NCBI GenBank assembly: GCA_021808485.1
Contig: JAKBBN010000002.1
Span: 18,796-82,795 of the forward strand
Origin: Planctomycetota bacterium
Lineage (GTDB): Bacteria > Planctomycetota > Phycisphaerae > WQYP01
Length of the DNA: 64,000 nucleotides
Direction: 5' to 3'
Below the pieces are notes generated by a model that did no database searches, had not been told where the DNA came from, and saw nothing but the letters and a program-made list of their open reading frames with translations. The translations under genes and the position numbers were made by a program. The number at the start of each line of letters is the position of its first letter. Position 1 is the stretch's first letter. Below, piece by piece: positions 35,191 to 44,891 of the stretch.

Positions 35191-35796
35191 ATGGTTCACT
35201 CCCCGGGCAAATCCAAACCGAATCAGCCGATGCAAAGCAGAATGCCGCGATCTTCCGCCGTCGCCGCGGCCGCACCGCCGGCGCCATGGGACGAGCACTT
35301 CATGTCCGCGGCCCTGCAACTTGCCGACAATGCCGCGGCCCACGGCGACATTCCCGTGGGCGCCGTGGTGGTGCAGCACAAGTCGCACCTGCCAAAAGCC
35401 GCCGGCGGCAGACCCGCGGATGCCATACCGGTCATCATCAGCGAAGGGGAAAATCGCCGCCAGCGCGATGCGGACCCCACCGCCCATGCGGAAATTCTGG
35501 CGCTGAAAGCGGCCGGTGAAAAGCTGGGGCGCTGGCAGCTCGCGGACTGTGATTTATATGTCACACTCGAACCCTGTCCGATGTGTGCCGGCGCACTGGT
35601 GAACGCCCGGATCGGCCGGGTCATTTTCGCCTGCACGGATCCGAAGGCCGGAGCCGTGGAAACATTGTTTAAATTAACCAGTGATCCGCGGCTGAATCAT
35701 CGGGTGCAGTGGACCGGCGGCATCTGTGCGGCGCAAGCCGCGGCCGCGCTTAAAAAATTTTTCGCACCGCGGCGAAGAAAAAAACGCGCGGGATAG
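35191..35796 (+). CDS. tadA: tRNA-specific adenosine deaminase
   Basis: The 201-residue protein deaminates A34 of tRNA-Arg to inosine. The zinc-dependent cytidine deaminase fold is clear: DPTAHAEILALKAAG holds the His ligand and proton-shuttle Glu, and LEPCPMCAGALVNARIG holds both Cys ligands. Two departures from the family are an Ala/Pro-rich N-terminal extension of about 30 residues and a roughly 16-residue insert between VGAVVVQHKS and VIISEGENRR. The exact start is unsure (35191, 35230 or 35242). It ends 16 bases before the convergent nrnA. Confidence 0.92.
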   Translation: MVHSPGKSKPNQPMQSRMPRSSAVAAAAPPAPWDEHFMSAALQLADNAAAHGDIPVGAVVVQHKSHLPKAAGGRPADAIPVIISEGENRRQRDADPTAHAEILALKAAGEKLGRWQLADCDLYVTLEPCPMCAGALVNARIGRVIFACTDPKAGAVETLFKLTSDPRLNHRVQWTGGICAAQAAAALKKFFAPRRRKKRAG

Positions 35797-35812
35797 CGCA
35801 CCTGAGGGGCGT

Positions 35813-36811
35813 TTAAATCCTGGATTCGACCGCATCAACAAGGCGGCGAACGGCCGCATCCACCGGACCGGAAAGCCGGCAACCGGCGGCACGCGCATGA
35901 CCGCCGCCGCCGAACGCGGCACACACGGCATTGACGTCCACCCGGCCCTTGCTGCGCAAGCTGGCGCGAAATTTATTGTCATCCGCTTCGGACAGGCAGG
36001 CGGACACTTCCACCTCCCCCACGGACAGCGGCATATCCACCAGCCCCTCGGTTTGCCACGGCTGGACATGGCATTCCGCCATGTCGCTTTTCAGGATATA
36101 CGTCATCGCCAATTTACCCGCGGAAAACCACTGCAGATGTTCCAGCGCCCTTTTCATCAGGTCCAGTTTGGAACGGCTTTCCTGCTGGGCGGTTAATGCA
36201 TACACGTCGCTGGGCGATGCGCCGGCTTCGATTAATTCCGCCGCTAGCCGGTGGGTGGAGGCACGCACGGAATCAAACCGGAACCAACCGGTATCCGCAA
36301 CAAGCCCCGCCAGCAGGGCGACCGCCGTCGGCGGATCCAGCGGCACATTCATCCGCCGGTACACATCCGCCACCATCTCCACGCAAGCGGGCACATCGGT
36401 ATTGCGGACAAGAATCGCGTGCGGCAGATCACCGGTGAGGTGATGGTCCAGAATAATAATTTTTTCCGCCATGGTGCGGAGCAAATCCGCGGCAGGCTCC
36501 AGTTGCATGGGCGCACTGGTATCCACCACCGCTATTAAATCCATCTGCGGAAGATTGGCCCGGCCCCATTCCGGCGTGTAATCCGCAAAGCCGAAGCCCC
36601 CGTCCGCCAGCAAAAATTTCAGCGGAGCAGGTACGGCGGAAAGACTCACCAGCACAACCTTTTTTCCCAGTCCGGTTAAGAGCCGGCACAAGGCGACCTG
36701 CGAACCCAACGCATCGGCATCCGGACGAATGTGGGTGAAAACAGCGGCATGCCGCGCGGCTTTCAAGCGGTTGATCCAGGCCGTCATGGCCGTTGCAATG
36801 TCTGCGGTCAT
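35813..36811 (-). CDS. nrnA: bifunctional oligoribonuclease / PAP phosphatase (DHH family)
   Basis: The 332-residue protein degrades nanoRNA and 3'-phosphoadenosine 5'-phosphate. The DHH domain shows HIRPDADALGSQ near residue 28, VVDTSAP, and LDHHLTGD with the metal-binding DHH. The C-terminal DHHA1 domain ends with FGGGGHARAAG. I chose ATG 36811 because AGGAGA lies a few bases upstream; the longer frame to 36835 would overlap the stop of ribF. It follows ribF by 16 bases and is the last gene of the leftward unit. Confidence 0.93.
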   Translation of the reverse strand: MTADIATAMTAWINRLKAARHAAVFTHIRPDADALGSQVALCRLLTGLGKKVVLVSLSAVPAPLKFLLADGGFGFADYTPEWGRANLPQMDLIAVVDTSAPMQLEPAADLLRTMAEKIIILDHHLTGDLPHAILVRNTDVPACVEMVADVYRRMNVPLDPPTAVALLAGLVADTGWFRFDSVRASTHRLAAELIEAGASPSDVYALTAQQESRSKLDLMKRALEHLQWFSAGKLAMTYILKSDMAECHVQPWQTEGLVDMPLSVGEVEVSACLSEADDNKFRASLRSKGRVDVNAVCAAFGGGGHARAAGCRLSGPVDAAVRRLVDAVESRI

Positions 36812-36827
36812 TGGGTCTCCTGTCTGC

Positions 36828-37817
36828 TTAAACATTTACGGCGGCGGCGGTCGGCGGCCCCGGCGGGAAAGATGACATATTGCGTGCCTTAAGTACATCG
36901 GAAATTTTACGTACATCGTGTGCTATCTGCCGACGAAGCGCCTCCGCATCGGCAAAAACCTGCTGATCGCGCACAAACATGGCGAACGCCAGATCCACCG
37001 TTCGGCCGTACAGGTCCTGGTCAAAATCCAGCAGGAACGCCTCCACCCGGCGCTGCTGTCCTTGAAACGTCGGATTAGTCCCGATGCTGACAGCCGCCTG
37101 ACAGACAGTCCCGGCCGTTACCGCCCATCCGCCGTAAACCCCATCCGCCGGAATAAGCTGCGAGGTTTGCAGATTAACGGTGGGATAGCCAAGCAATCGC
37201 CCGCGCCGGTCTCCCTGTTCCACCTGCCCGCGCAGCGTGAACGGCCGGCCCAGCAGAACGGCGGCATCCTGCATGCGGCCATGGCCCACCAGCCAGCGAA
37301 TCAGCGAGCTGCTGACATTCACCAGCGTTTGATCCGCCAGAGCCGCCTCCTGCGTGGGCACAACCATGGCCTTCCAGCCGAACCGCGCCGCATTTTCCAT
37401 GAGCGTGTCAACCGTTCCGGCGGCGCCTTTGCCAAACGTAAAATTGGCACCCTCCACCAGGCAGCTGACGGCGAACTGTTCCCGGAGCACGCCGGCCATG
37501 AACGCCTCGGCCGTCATGTCCAGTAATTCCGCATTGGTGCGGTACAACACAACGGCATCGGGCGAAAATGATTCCAATGCCTCCAGTCGCTGCTCCAGCG
37601 TCATCAGCGGCGGCCGCGGGGCGGCGGGTTTTAAAATGTTCATCGGGTGCGGATCAAACGTCATGATCACGAACGGTCGATTGCGCTCCACGGCGATCCG
37701 CCGGCCAGCGGCCAGCATTCGCGCATGGCCCCTGTGGACACCGTCAAAATTGCCGATGCACATGACGCCGCCGCGCCATTGGGGTAAAAAATCGGCCGAC
37801 GTGTGAATGACTTTCAT
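36828..37817 (-). CDS. ribF: riboflavin kinase / FAD synthetase
   Basis: The 329-residue bifunctional enzyme makes FMN and FAD. The N-terminal nucleotidyltransferase part has CIGNFDGVHRGH near residue 22 and VNVSSSLIRWLV around 165. The C-terminal flavokinase domain has RLLGYPTVNLQ and AVSIGTNPTF, followed by VEAFLLDFDQDLYG. Start ATG 37817 is preferred; the frame upstream opens only at TTG. It is 51 bases downstream of the E2 gene and 16 bases upstream of nrnA, so the three probably share a transcript. Confidence 0.95.
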   Translation of the reverse strand: MKVIHTSADFLPQWRGGVMCIGNFDGVHRGHARMLAAGRRIAVERNRPFVIMTFDPHPMNILKPAAPRPPLMTLEQRLEALESFSPDAVVLYRTNAELLDMTAEAFMAGVLREQFAVSCLVEGANFTFGKGAAGTVDTLMENAARFGWKAMVVPTQEAALADQTLVNVSSSLIRWLVGHGRMQDAAVLLGRPFTLRGQVEQGDRRGRLLGYPTVNLQTSQLIPADGVYGGWAVTAGTVCQAAVSIGTNPTFQGQQRRVEAFLLDFDQDLYGRTVDLAFAMFVRDQQVFADAEALRRQIAHDVRKISDVLKARNMSSFPPGPPTAAAVNV

Positions 37818-37868
37818 TCCGGCAGTATAGTCGGGCGCATAAATTAATTTCAAATTGCCGCTATGCGG

Positions 37869-39155
37869 TTAAATCAGCATGGCCAGCGGATTTTCCAGTA
37901 TACCCTTGAGCCGGCTTAAAAATTCCGCCGCCAGTGCGCCGTCGACCACGCGATGATCCGATGAGAGCGACAACGTCATGACCTGCGCCGGAACCACCTG
38001 CCCGTTTTTTACCACCGGTCGCGCTTCGGTTCCGCCCACGGCCAGAATTGACGCCTCGGGAGGATTGACAATGGCCTGGAATTCGCGGATGCCGTACATC
38101 CCCAAATTGCTTATCGTAAACGTGCTGCCGCCCATCTGGCCGGCCTTGAGTTTGCGGGTTCTGGCCAAGTCGGCAAGTTCCTTGATCTCCGCGGATATCT
38201 GCCGGATTCCTTTGGTTTGGGCGTCGCGCACCACCGGCACCACCAGCCCGTCATCAATTGCCACGGCGATTCCCAGGTGCACCGTCCCATGCTGCACAAT
38301 GGCCGTGGGTGTAAAGCTCGCATTAATGGCCGGCGTCTGGGAAATGGCGGTGGCCACCGCTTTGGCGATAAAGTCCGTCACGCTGAGCTTCACCGGGGCA
38401 AGCTGCTCATTGGCCGCTTTGCGCAGTGAAAGCAGTGCGTCCATCTGCACATCAATGGATACATAAAAATGCGGAATTGTCTGTTTGGCTTCCAGCAGCC
38501 GCCGGGCAATGGTCTGCCGGATGCTGGACAACGGAATGGTTTTCGCTTCCAGAACCGCGACCGGTGCAGCTGCGGCCGATCGCTTCGCCACGGGGGCGCC
38601 GCCGGTGGATGCGGAAAGCACATCCCGTTTGATAATTCGACCGTCCGGACCGCTGCCTTGCAGGCCGGACAGGTTTACGCCCATTTCCTGAGCAATCTTT
38701 TTCGCCAACGGCGAAATACGCCCGGTCTGGCGCCCGTCCGCCGGCGCCGGGGCTGATGCCGCTGCGGGAGCCGGAGCGGCGGTTACAACCGGCGCGGGGG
38801 CCGGTGCGGGAATCGGGACAGCGGCCGGTGCGGATGTCGCTGGTGCTGCAGCTGCCGGCGCGGCGGCCTTCACCGAACTAGTCGCCACTCCTTTGGCCAC
38901 CGCGGCTACATCCTCCCCCGGTTTGGCCAACACCACAATTAAACCGCCCACCGGAACTTTTCCACCTTCCGGGATCACGATTTTAGCCACGGTCCCGGCT
39001 TCAAACGCCTCCAGTTCCTGAGTCGCCTTGTCCGTCTCGACCTCCGCAAGGATGTCGCCGGGTTTAATCGCTTCATTTTCCTTTTTAACCCAGCGAACAA
39101 GTGTGCCGTCTGTCATGGTGTCGGAAAGCTTGGGCATGGTAATTTCAATGGGCAT
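37869..39155 (-). CDS. 2-oxo acid dehydrogenase E2 (dihydrolipoamide acyltransferase)
   Basis: The 428-residue protein transfers acyl groups from lipoyl arms to CoA in a 2-oxo acid dehydrogenase complex. The single lipoyl domain (residues 1-78) has the attachment Lys in VETDKATQELE. An Ala/Pro linker follows, then the peripheral-subunit-binding domain (ISPLAKKIAQEMGVNLSGLQ, about residue 145) and the catalytic domain with DHRVVDGALAAEFL. ATG 39155 has AAAGGA just upstream. No E1 or E3 gene lies next to it, which is unusual. Pyruvate dehydrogenase is the likeliest complex, by similarity. Confidence 0.9.
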   Translation of the reverse strand: MPIEITMPKLSDTMTDGTLVRWVKKENEAIKPGDILAEVETDKATQELEAFEAGTVAKIVIPEGGKVPVGGLIVVLAKPGEDVAAVAKGVATSSVKAAAPAAAAPATSAPAAVPIPAPAPAPVVTAAPAPAAASAPAPADGRQTGRISPLAKKIAQEMGVNLSGLQGSGPDGRIIKRDVLSASTGGAPVAKRSAAAAPVAVLEAKTIPLSSIRQTIARRLLEAKQTIPHFYVSIDVQMDALLSLRKAANEQLAPVKLSVTDFIAKAVATAISQTPAINASFTPTAIVQHGTVHLGIAVAIDDGLVVPVVRDAQTKGIRQISAEIKELADLARTRKLKAGQMGGSTFTISNLGMYGIREFQAIVNPPEASILAVGGTEARPVVKNGQVVPAQVMTLSLSSDHRVVDGALAAEFLSRLKGILENPLAMLI

Positions 39156-39283
39156 TTTGGGTCCTTTAATCGCCTTCTTCAGTCCGCGCATCGGACCGGA
39201 ACATTGCTATAGTGTAGCCCGGTTTGGCCGGTACGTTAAGCGCCACGGCGACTTCGGCGGGTCGACCATCCGCCGCCGCGACT

Positions 39284-40495
39284 TTACAGAAGATCAAAGG
39301 ACTCCAGCCTGCACTTTTGTTCCCGTTCATACATGGTCAATAATCTCTGCCGCAGGGCGCCATGGTCCGGCGCATAGGCGCTGAAATTCGCCGCCACATC
39401 CGTCAACAACCGCACCAGTCCGAAAAAATCATCCAGGTGAATCGTTTCCGCCGCAATATGCGCGCCGGCTGTCGGTATTGCCGCCGGGGAGTCCGCGTCG
39501 GCCATGTTGTGATAATTGCCCAGCGCCAGGCAAACCGCCGCAGCATCATACCCGAAGGCCGCAAACGCCGTTGAATCGCAGGTTCCGCCGTCCATCAACT
39601 GCCGCTGAAAGGCAAACGCGTTGTCCTGATCGGCAATCCCGCCGGCACGCATCGAAATAAATCGCGTCAGCGACGGGCTGAATGTCATTGTTTTATCCCC
39701 CACACGAATCACCGGCCCGCGTCCCTGAGGGGCATGCGGCATTGCCCGGCTGGTTTCAATGCCGATAACGGCACAGCCGGCGGGAATCAATTCGCGGACG
39801 GCCGCGGCCAGCGCGCCGGCAAAACCGACCTCTTCCGCCCGGGTCAGCAAAAGACGGACATTCGCCGCAACCTTCCCGTCGATCAACCGGTCAAGTACAT
39901 ACAGCCCCACCGCCGCGCCGGCGAGGTCGTCGCATACGCGGGCGGCAAACATCCGATCAAGGCAATGCGAATCGGGTAAAGCCCACATCCCTATGCTGCC
40001 CGGCCCAATACGCCGCACCTGCTCCGGCAGACATTCCGGCAGCCAGGCGAGCTTGGCGCGAATCGGCGACGTGCCGGAGGCGGCCTCCACCGCCGCCACC
40101 CGCGCCGGCAACCAGCGGCCCGCAGGCAGCAACGGCTGATCATGCGGCAATTTCAAGGCGGCGTCCGGCAGCCAGAATTGCACCTTGGCCCCGGCAAAAC
40201 AGCTCGGTTTAACTCCCCCGCGAAAAATAGCCGTGAATTCGCCGTCCGCACCGCACGCCTCCACCAGGAAGCCGGGGTGATCCATATGGGCTTCCAGCAC
40301 CAGTTCCGGCACATGGTCCGCCGCGGCGCGGTATAAAAGATGCAGATTGCCGACGGCATCCGTGCGCACCTCAATCGCGGATTTCCGCTCCGGGGATCCG
40401 GCCCAGTGCCGGATATACGCCACGACGTATGCTTCCGCATAAGGTGCGGTGGGAACATCGCACAGACCGGCGAGAATTGTCAGATCTTCGCTCAT
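39284..40495 (-). CDS. M42-family aminopeptidase
   Basis: The 403-residue protein is a probable zinc or cobalt aminopeptidase of the M42 (glutamyl aminopeptidase / TET) group. Metal-site motifs are ELVLEAHMDHPGF (His and Asp), ARVCDDLAGAAVG (Asp), LLTRAEEVGFAGALAA (Glu-Glu), and CAVIGIETSR. GGTCDSTAFAAFGYDAA lies near the end of the catalytic domain. M42 enzymes usually form tetrahedral dodecamers. Its ATG overlaps the stop of the upstream membrane-protein gene by four bases (ATGA), so translation is probably coupled. Confidence 0.9.
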   Translation of the reverse strand: MSEDLTILAGLCDVPTAPYAEAYVVAYIRHWAGSPERKSAIEVRTDAVGNLHLLYRAAADHVPELVLEAHMDHPGFLVEACGADGEFTAIFRGGVKPSCFAGAKVQFWLPDAALKLPHDQPLLPAGRWLPARVAAVEAASGTSPIRAKLAWLPECLPEQVRRIGPGSIGMWALPDSHCLDRMFAARVCDDLAGAAVGLYVLDRLIDGKVAANVRLLLTRAEEVGFAGALAAAVRELIPAGCAVIGIETSRAMPHAPQGRGPVIRVGDKTMTFSPSLTRFISMRAGGIADQDNAFAFQRQLMDGGTCDSTAFAAFGYDAAAVCLALGNYHNMADADSPAAIPTAGAHIAAETIHLDDFFGLVRLLTDVAANFSAYAPDHGALRQRLLTMYEREQKCRLESFDLL

Positions 40496-42312
40496 GGTGC
40501 TTGCGTTTCCGATGACTCGCCGCCGAGGTCGGCAGACGCAACCGGCGGCGGCTCGCCGGCGCCCGCGGGTGCGGGAATGGCCGGCATCTTGCGCCCCAGG
40601 CCGGTATCGCCGACATCGGCCGATACTTCCGTCAGCGGCTGACCGTCCACATTCTGTCTTACCAACAGATACATGATGGTGCTGCTGGTAAAGCCGAATG
40701 ATATCACATACGCGCCCAGCAGGCTTACCAGTAAAAACAGCCAGAAGTAAAGCCCCATCGCCCCGATGTATTCACTCCAGTTCATCGCCCACCAGTTGAT
40801 CGGCGGAACAAGACGGCTGAATCGCGGCGCCGCCCACATGCTGTCCAGTTTGCCTCCGCCTGTGTACCATCCGTGCGTCACACCGAAAAAGCTCATGCCC
40901 CATCCGGCAACGGCGTGGGTCGCAGACAGCAGCACAAACAGGGCGAAGGTAAGGAATAAATAGGTCAGCGCGCCGTAAATCAGCGAGCAGATGCTGTAAA
41001 ACAGCAGTCGCCACGGCCGGGAGTACACATAGCTGAAACTGCGGCTGATGGCGTCAAACGAATCCGAACCTTCCACCGCCAGCGTGGGATAAATAAGCGT
41101 CGCCCCGCCCAGCAGCCCCAGCACCATCAGCATGATAATCAGGCCGCCCAGCAGAAATACAACAAATCCGAACCCGATCAAAATTTCACCCAGAATCGGA
41201 ATCGCGCCGGCCATCGCGATAACACCGAATGCCAGTGACGTGCCGGCAATCGTGGCCAACGGCAGCAACGGTGCTTTGATAAACGACCCAATATGCGCCC
41301 GCACAAACCGAATGACCGGCCGGATCTCCGGATCCTGACCGGCCAGCTTCAACGCCGAATAGCGGCAAATGAAGGCCCCGGCAAATGCAATCGCCGCAAG
41401 GCTTATCCCCAGAAACACCAGCAAACTCACGATATATCCGGTGCGGCGGAACAACAACACCACCGCACTTTCATGGGCGCCCCGCTGCATGGGAGCGGTG
41501 CCCAGAATAAGCCACTCCGGCACCGTGACAACCATATTAATCAGGCAACCCGCCACCGTATCGGACTTCCATACGCGATGCACGGAACCCGGCGCCACGG
41601 CCAGTTGCAGCCGCCACACCGGCGCCCTGCCGGAACCGTCGCCCTGTGCGGCCGTTGAATTCCCCTCCGGCGCCACGCGAATGATGCCCAGTGCCGCATC
41701 CAAAAGCCGCGAAAACTTCAGACATTCAAAGCGCATCGCCGCGTCAAAAATCCCCCGTCCGACGGTATGCCGCAGCGCGTTCATTTGTGCCAACAGCATT
41801 TTGGCTGCGCGTTGCCGCAGCTTTGAGGGCCTCACGGTGCTGCCGTCGGCCGCGGTGGGGGTAATCTGATAACTGTCCGCGACGCTGCGCTGAAACTGTT
41901 TTTCAAACGCCGCCCGGAGTGAGGCATAGGCCGCCCGCGGATTGCGGCTTTCAGCGGCGATCTGCGCCGAGGACAAATTACCGGCATAGGTATCCAGCAC
42001 CTGCGTTAACAACTGCCCGCGGTTATCCTGAGCCTGCAGCACGTAGTGCCGATAGTCGGCAGCTTTCATGGATTGAAATGTACTGATTTCCCCGGAAATA
42101 ACCTGCGGACCCCATATGCCGTCAAAAACCCGCCCCGCCGTGTAAATGCAGACAACCGCCAAAAGCGCCGCCAGCCAGTTCGCCGGTTCTATCGCCAGAC
42201 GAAACGCACGAAACAGGCGGCAAAAACCGAATCGCGCCGGCCAGTCCGCCTGCCCGCAGGTCACGAGCTCCGCGGACGGCGTTGGGGATGAAACTGATGA
42301 TTTCTGCGTCAT
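40492..42312 (-). CDS. large polytopic membrane protein, function unknown
   Basis: The 606-residue protein has about eight membrane segments: one near residue 45, then a large extracytoplasmic or cytoplasmic region (about residues 65-285), then clusters near 290-320, 345-420, 440-480 and 525-560. The tail is Ala/Pro/Glu-rich. The soluble region begins with DGIWGPQVISGEISTF; no known domain is evident. It overlaps the M42 peptidase start by four bases, suggesting a functional link with it. Confidence 0.75.
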   Translation of the reverse strand: MTQKSSVSSPTPSAELVTCGQADWPARFGFCRLFRAFRLAIEPANWLAALLAVVCIYTAGRVFDGIWGPQVISGEISTFQSMKAADYRHYVLQAQDNRGQLLTQVLDTYAGNLSSAQIAAESRNPRAAYASLRAAFEKQFQRSVADSYQITPTAADGSTVRPSKLRQRAAKMLLAQMNALRHTVGRGIFDAAMRFECLKFSRLLDAALGIIRVAPEGNSTAAQGDGSGRAPVWRLQLAVAPGSVHRVWKSDTVAGCLINMVVTVPEWLILGTAPMQRGAHESAVVLLFRRTGYIVSLLVFLGISLAAIAFAGAFICRYSALKLAGQDPEIRPVIRFVRAHIGSFIKAPLLPLATIAGTSLAFGVIAMAGAIPILGEILIGFGFVVFLLGGLIIMLMVLGLLGGATLIYPTLAVEGSDSFDAISRSFSYVYSRPWRLLFYSICSLIYGALTYLFLTFALFVLLSATHAVAGWGMSFFGVTHGWYTGGGKLDSMWAAPRFSRLVPPINWWAMNWSEYIGAMGLYFWLFLLVSLLGAYVISFGFTSSTIMYLLVRQNVDGQPLTEVSADVGDTGLGRKMPAIPAPAGAGEPPPVASADLGGESSETQAP

Positions 42313-42429
42313 GGCCGCCTATGGTAACAGGCCCGCGGCGGCAGCAAAAGCCCTCCACCGGGCGGGGTTGCCCGGCCGCCGTACAACCAGCCGCGTAAGG
42401 GCCGGCACGCGCGGCGGCGCATGATCTGC

Positions 42430-43290
42430 TTACGCCATTGGATTCTGCGCCCAGCCCAATTTGCGCGCCAGCATATTCCAGTGAGACAATGCCGGATTCT
42501 CCACCAGCCGCAGGGCATGCGCCGAACGCCGGACAATGATGTGCTGCCCGGCGGCCAACGGCCGATTCACCTGCCCGTCAAAACTGACCATCGTCCCCGG
42601 ATTTACCCGCGTGGCGTCAATTCGCACCACCCCGTCGGCGGACAGCACCACCGGACGAAAGGACAGCGAGTGGGCGCAAATCGGCGTGACCACCAGCGCC
42701 GCCAATTCCGGTGAAATCAACGGCCCGCCCGCGGAAAGGTTATATCCTGTTGATCCGGAAGCGGTGGACACGATCAGTCCGTCCCCGCGAAAACTTACGG
42801 TCGGTTGGCTGTTGAATGAAACCCGCATGTCCAGCATACGAAACGGCAGACCGGCGTTAAGCGCCACATCATTCAATGCCGGACAGGAAAAAACGCTGCG
42901 GTCCGGCTCGCCGGGTGACGTTCCGGCTTCCCATATCACGCCTTCCAGCATCATGCGCTGCGTTTCCGGTGCGTTGCCGGATAAAATTAAATCCACATTC
43001 CGCCCGAATTCCTCCATGGAAAATGCGGCCAGATAGCCGAGTTTTCCGAAGTTGATTCCCACAATACGGGCATGAATGCCGGCGATAAACCGCGCCGCCT
43101 GCAGAATGGTGCCGTCCCCGCCGAAAATTACCAGAATATCCGGCTTAAACGCCTCCAGTTGTGCCGGCGCGGCCGGTTCCATGACCTCCAACGCCCCGCA
43201 GTTCCGATGACTTTTCAGCAATTCCAATACATGGCCCGCGGCGCTCACGGCGTCCGGCTTGGTGGAATTGGCTATTAATCCGACTCTCAT
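42430..43290 (-). CDS. nadK: NAD kinase
   Basis: The 286-residue protein phosphorylates NAD to NADP. Family motifs: IFGGDGTILQAARFI (GGDGT) near residue 59, FGKLGYLAAF, and STASGSTGYNLSAGGPLISP near residue 165. Start ATG 43290, where similarity begins (MRVGLIANSTKPDAV); the frame continues upstream but is not coding-like. It is divergent from the dnaJ-like gene, with about 180 bases between. Confidence 0.95.
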   Translation of the reverse strand: MRVGLIANSTKPDAVSAAGHVLELLKSHRNCGALEVMEPAAPAQLEAFKPDILVIFGGDGTILQAARFIAGIHARIVGINFGKLGYLAAFSMEEFGRNVDLILSGNAPETQRMMLEGVIWEAGTSPGEPDRSVFSCPALNDVALNAGLPFRMLDMRVSFNSQPTVSFRGDGLIVSTASGSTGYNLSAGGPLISPELAALVVTPICAHSLSFRPVVLSADGVVRIDATRVNPGTMVSFDGQVNRPLAAGQHIIVRRSAHALRLVENPALSHWNMLARKLGWAQNPMA

Positions 43291-43469
43291 GCAGCGTAAA
43301 ATACCCGCACCGGCTTTCCACGGCCAGCCCTGCCGTCGGGCCGCCGGGCCGATATAATATCGGGAACCGAGCCGGCGGGCTGCCGGGCGCGGCTGAAGAC
43401 CGTCCGGCGGCACGGTCCGCTGTGGACGGCCGCCGTGCAATTTGAACTTGATAGATGAGGTTGTTCGCC

Positions 43470-44453
43470 ATGGCTGGAACACCGCGGGATTATTATGACA
43501 TTTTGGGTATCGGCCGAACCGCAAAGCCGGAAGACATCAAGTCCGCCTATCGTAAGCTCGCACGCAAATTCCATCCGGATGTCAACCGGAATGACAAAGC
43601 CGCCGAATCCCGCTTCAAGGAAGTTCAGGAAGCTTATGACATCCTGAGCGATACAAAAAAACGACAGGCCTATGACCAGTTCGGCCATGCTGGCGTCAGC
43701 AGCGCCGCCGCGAGTGAAGCCGCAGCCGCGGCTGCGGGTGGCGGCGGCGGGTTTCGCTATCAACGACCCACCGGCGGCGGCGGCGCCACCATGGACTTCG
43801 GTGAAATCGACCTTGATGATATCTTCGCCTCATTCGCCCGTGGCGCCGGCCGGGGCCGCGGGCGCGGCCGCACCCAAACCTCGACCGTACCCGATCAGCC
43901 GCCCGCTGCGGATATCATTCATCACGTCACACTGACCTTTGAACAGGCCGCACACGGAACCAGGCTGGACCTGCGGCTGGATACCATGGGGCGGGCTGGT
44001 TCCGAGACCCTGAGCATAAAAATCCCGCCCGGTGTGGAGGAGAATTCCAAAATCCGCGTGCGCGGCAAGGGGCAGCCTGCAGCCGCCGGAACCCGCGGCG
44101 ACCTGATCATTATCACGCACATTACCCCGCACGATTATTTTACACGACAGGGCAAAGATATTATTCTCGACCTGCCCGTATCCCTCACCGAGGCCGCCTC
44201 CGGCGGCACCGTGCGGGTGCCCACGCTTGGAGACCCGCTGGATGTGCGCATCCCACCCGGTATCTCCAGCGGGAAAAAACTGCGCATCAAGGGCCGCGGA
44301 ATAGCTTTACCGGATGGCGCCAAGGGGGATCAACTCTGCCGGGTATTGATCCAGCTTCCGCCCGACCTTACCGAAGCCCAACGCCAATCTCTGGCCGCCG
44401 TCGATGCGGCGCACCCGCACAATCCCCGGGAAAATACGGGATGGCGGATATGA
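43470..44453 (+). CDS. CbpA-type DnaJ co-chaperone
   Basis: The 327-residue protein would stimulate DnaK. The J domain at the N-terminus has DYYDILGIGRTAKPEDIKSA and the HPD tripeptide (FHPDVN). A Gly-rich linker follows (GGGGGFRYQRP), then an acidic/Gly-Arg segment, then two C-terminal beta domains (RLDLRLDTMGRAG and GSGGTVR-type strands; VRIPPGISSGKKLRIKGRG). There is no CxxCxGxG zinc finger, so this is type II (CbpA/DnaJ-like), not classical DnaJ. Start ATG 43470 is preferred, after GAGG. Confidence 0.92.
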   Translation: MAGTPRDYYDILGIGRTAKPEDIKSAYRKLARKFHPDVNRNDKAAESRFKEVQEAYDILSDTKKRQAYDQFGHAGVSSAAASEAAAAAAGGGGGFRYQRPTGGGGATMDFGEIDLDDIFASFARGAGRGRGRGRTQTSTVPDQPPAADIIHHVTLTFEQAAHGTRLDLRLDTMGRAGSETLSIKIPPGVEENSKIRVRGKGQPAAAGTRGDLIIITHITPHDYFTRQGKDIILDLPVSLTEAASGGTVRVPTLGDPLDVRIPPGISSGKKLRIKGRGIALPDGAKGDQLCRVLIQLPPDLTEAQRQSLAAVDAAHPHNPRENTGWRI

Positions 44454-44490
44454 TCCGGCGGACGAATTTATAATCCCGCGGGAGTATGCA

Positions 44491-44853
44491 ATGGGATTTT
44501 TCTTGCGAGTTGCCGCATTGGCTGTCCTGATTTCCACGGTTGTCGCCGGGGCGCCCGCCTCCGGCGCCGTCCCGACCCAACGCGCCGCAACGACAACTGC
44601 CGCCGGTGTTGCAAAGCACCACCCCCAACGGATGGTGACCCTTCTGGGACTGACAATAGGCGCGGCCCTGACGTTGATTGTAGCGGCGGCAATTCTCAGC
44701 CTTTTACGCGCCGCACGCCGATTGATCATCGGAAAAGAACTGAAGCATGAAAAAACGCCCTACGTGGACGCATGGAAACTTGCCGGCAAAAGGCTCCGAC
44801 CGCCCACGGAAAAGCGCAACAACGATGAACTTTCGGATTCGCCTGACCCGTAG
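44491..44853 (+). CDS. small membrane protein, function unknown
   Basis: The 120-residue protein starts at ATG 44491, a few bases after GGGAG. A signal-like segment (residues 1-25) is followed by a second hydrophobic stretch (LLGLTIGAALTLIVAAAILSL, about residues 52-72) and a charged tail (LKHEKTPYVDAWKLAGKRL). No family recognised. It follows the DnaJ gene by 37 bases on the same strand. Confidence 0.65.
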   Translation: MGFFLRVAALAVLISTVVAGAPASGAVPTQRAATTTAAGVAKHHPQRMVTLLGLTIGAALTLIVAAAILSLLRAARRLIIGKELKHEKTPYVDAWKLAGKRLRPPTEKRNNDELSDSPDP

Positions 44854-44891
44854 ACACAGACTGATTAATCGCCCCGCCGCGAACGCAAAAG

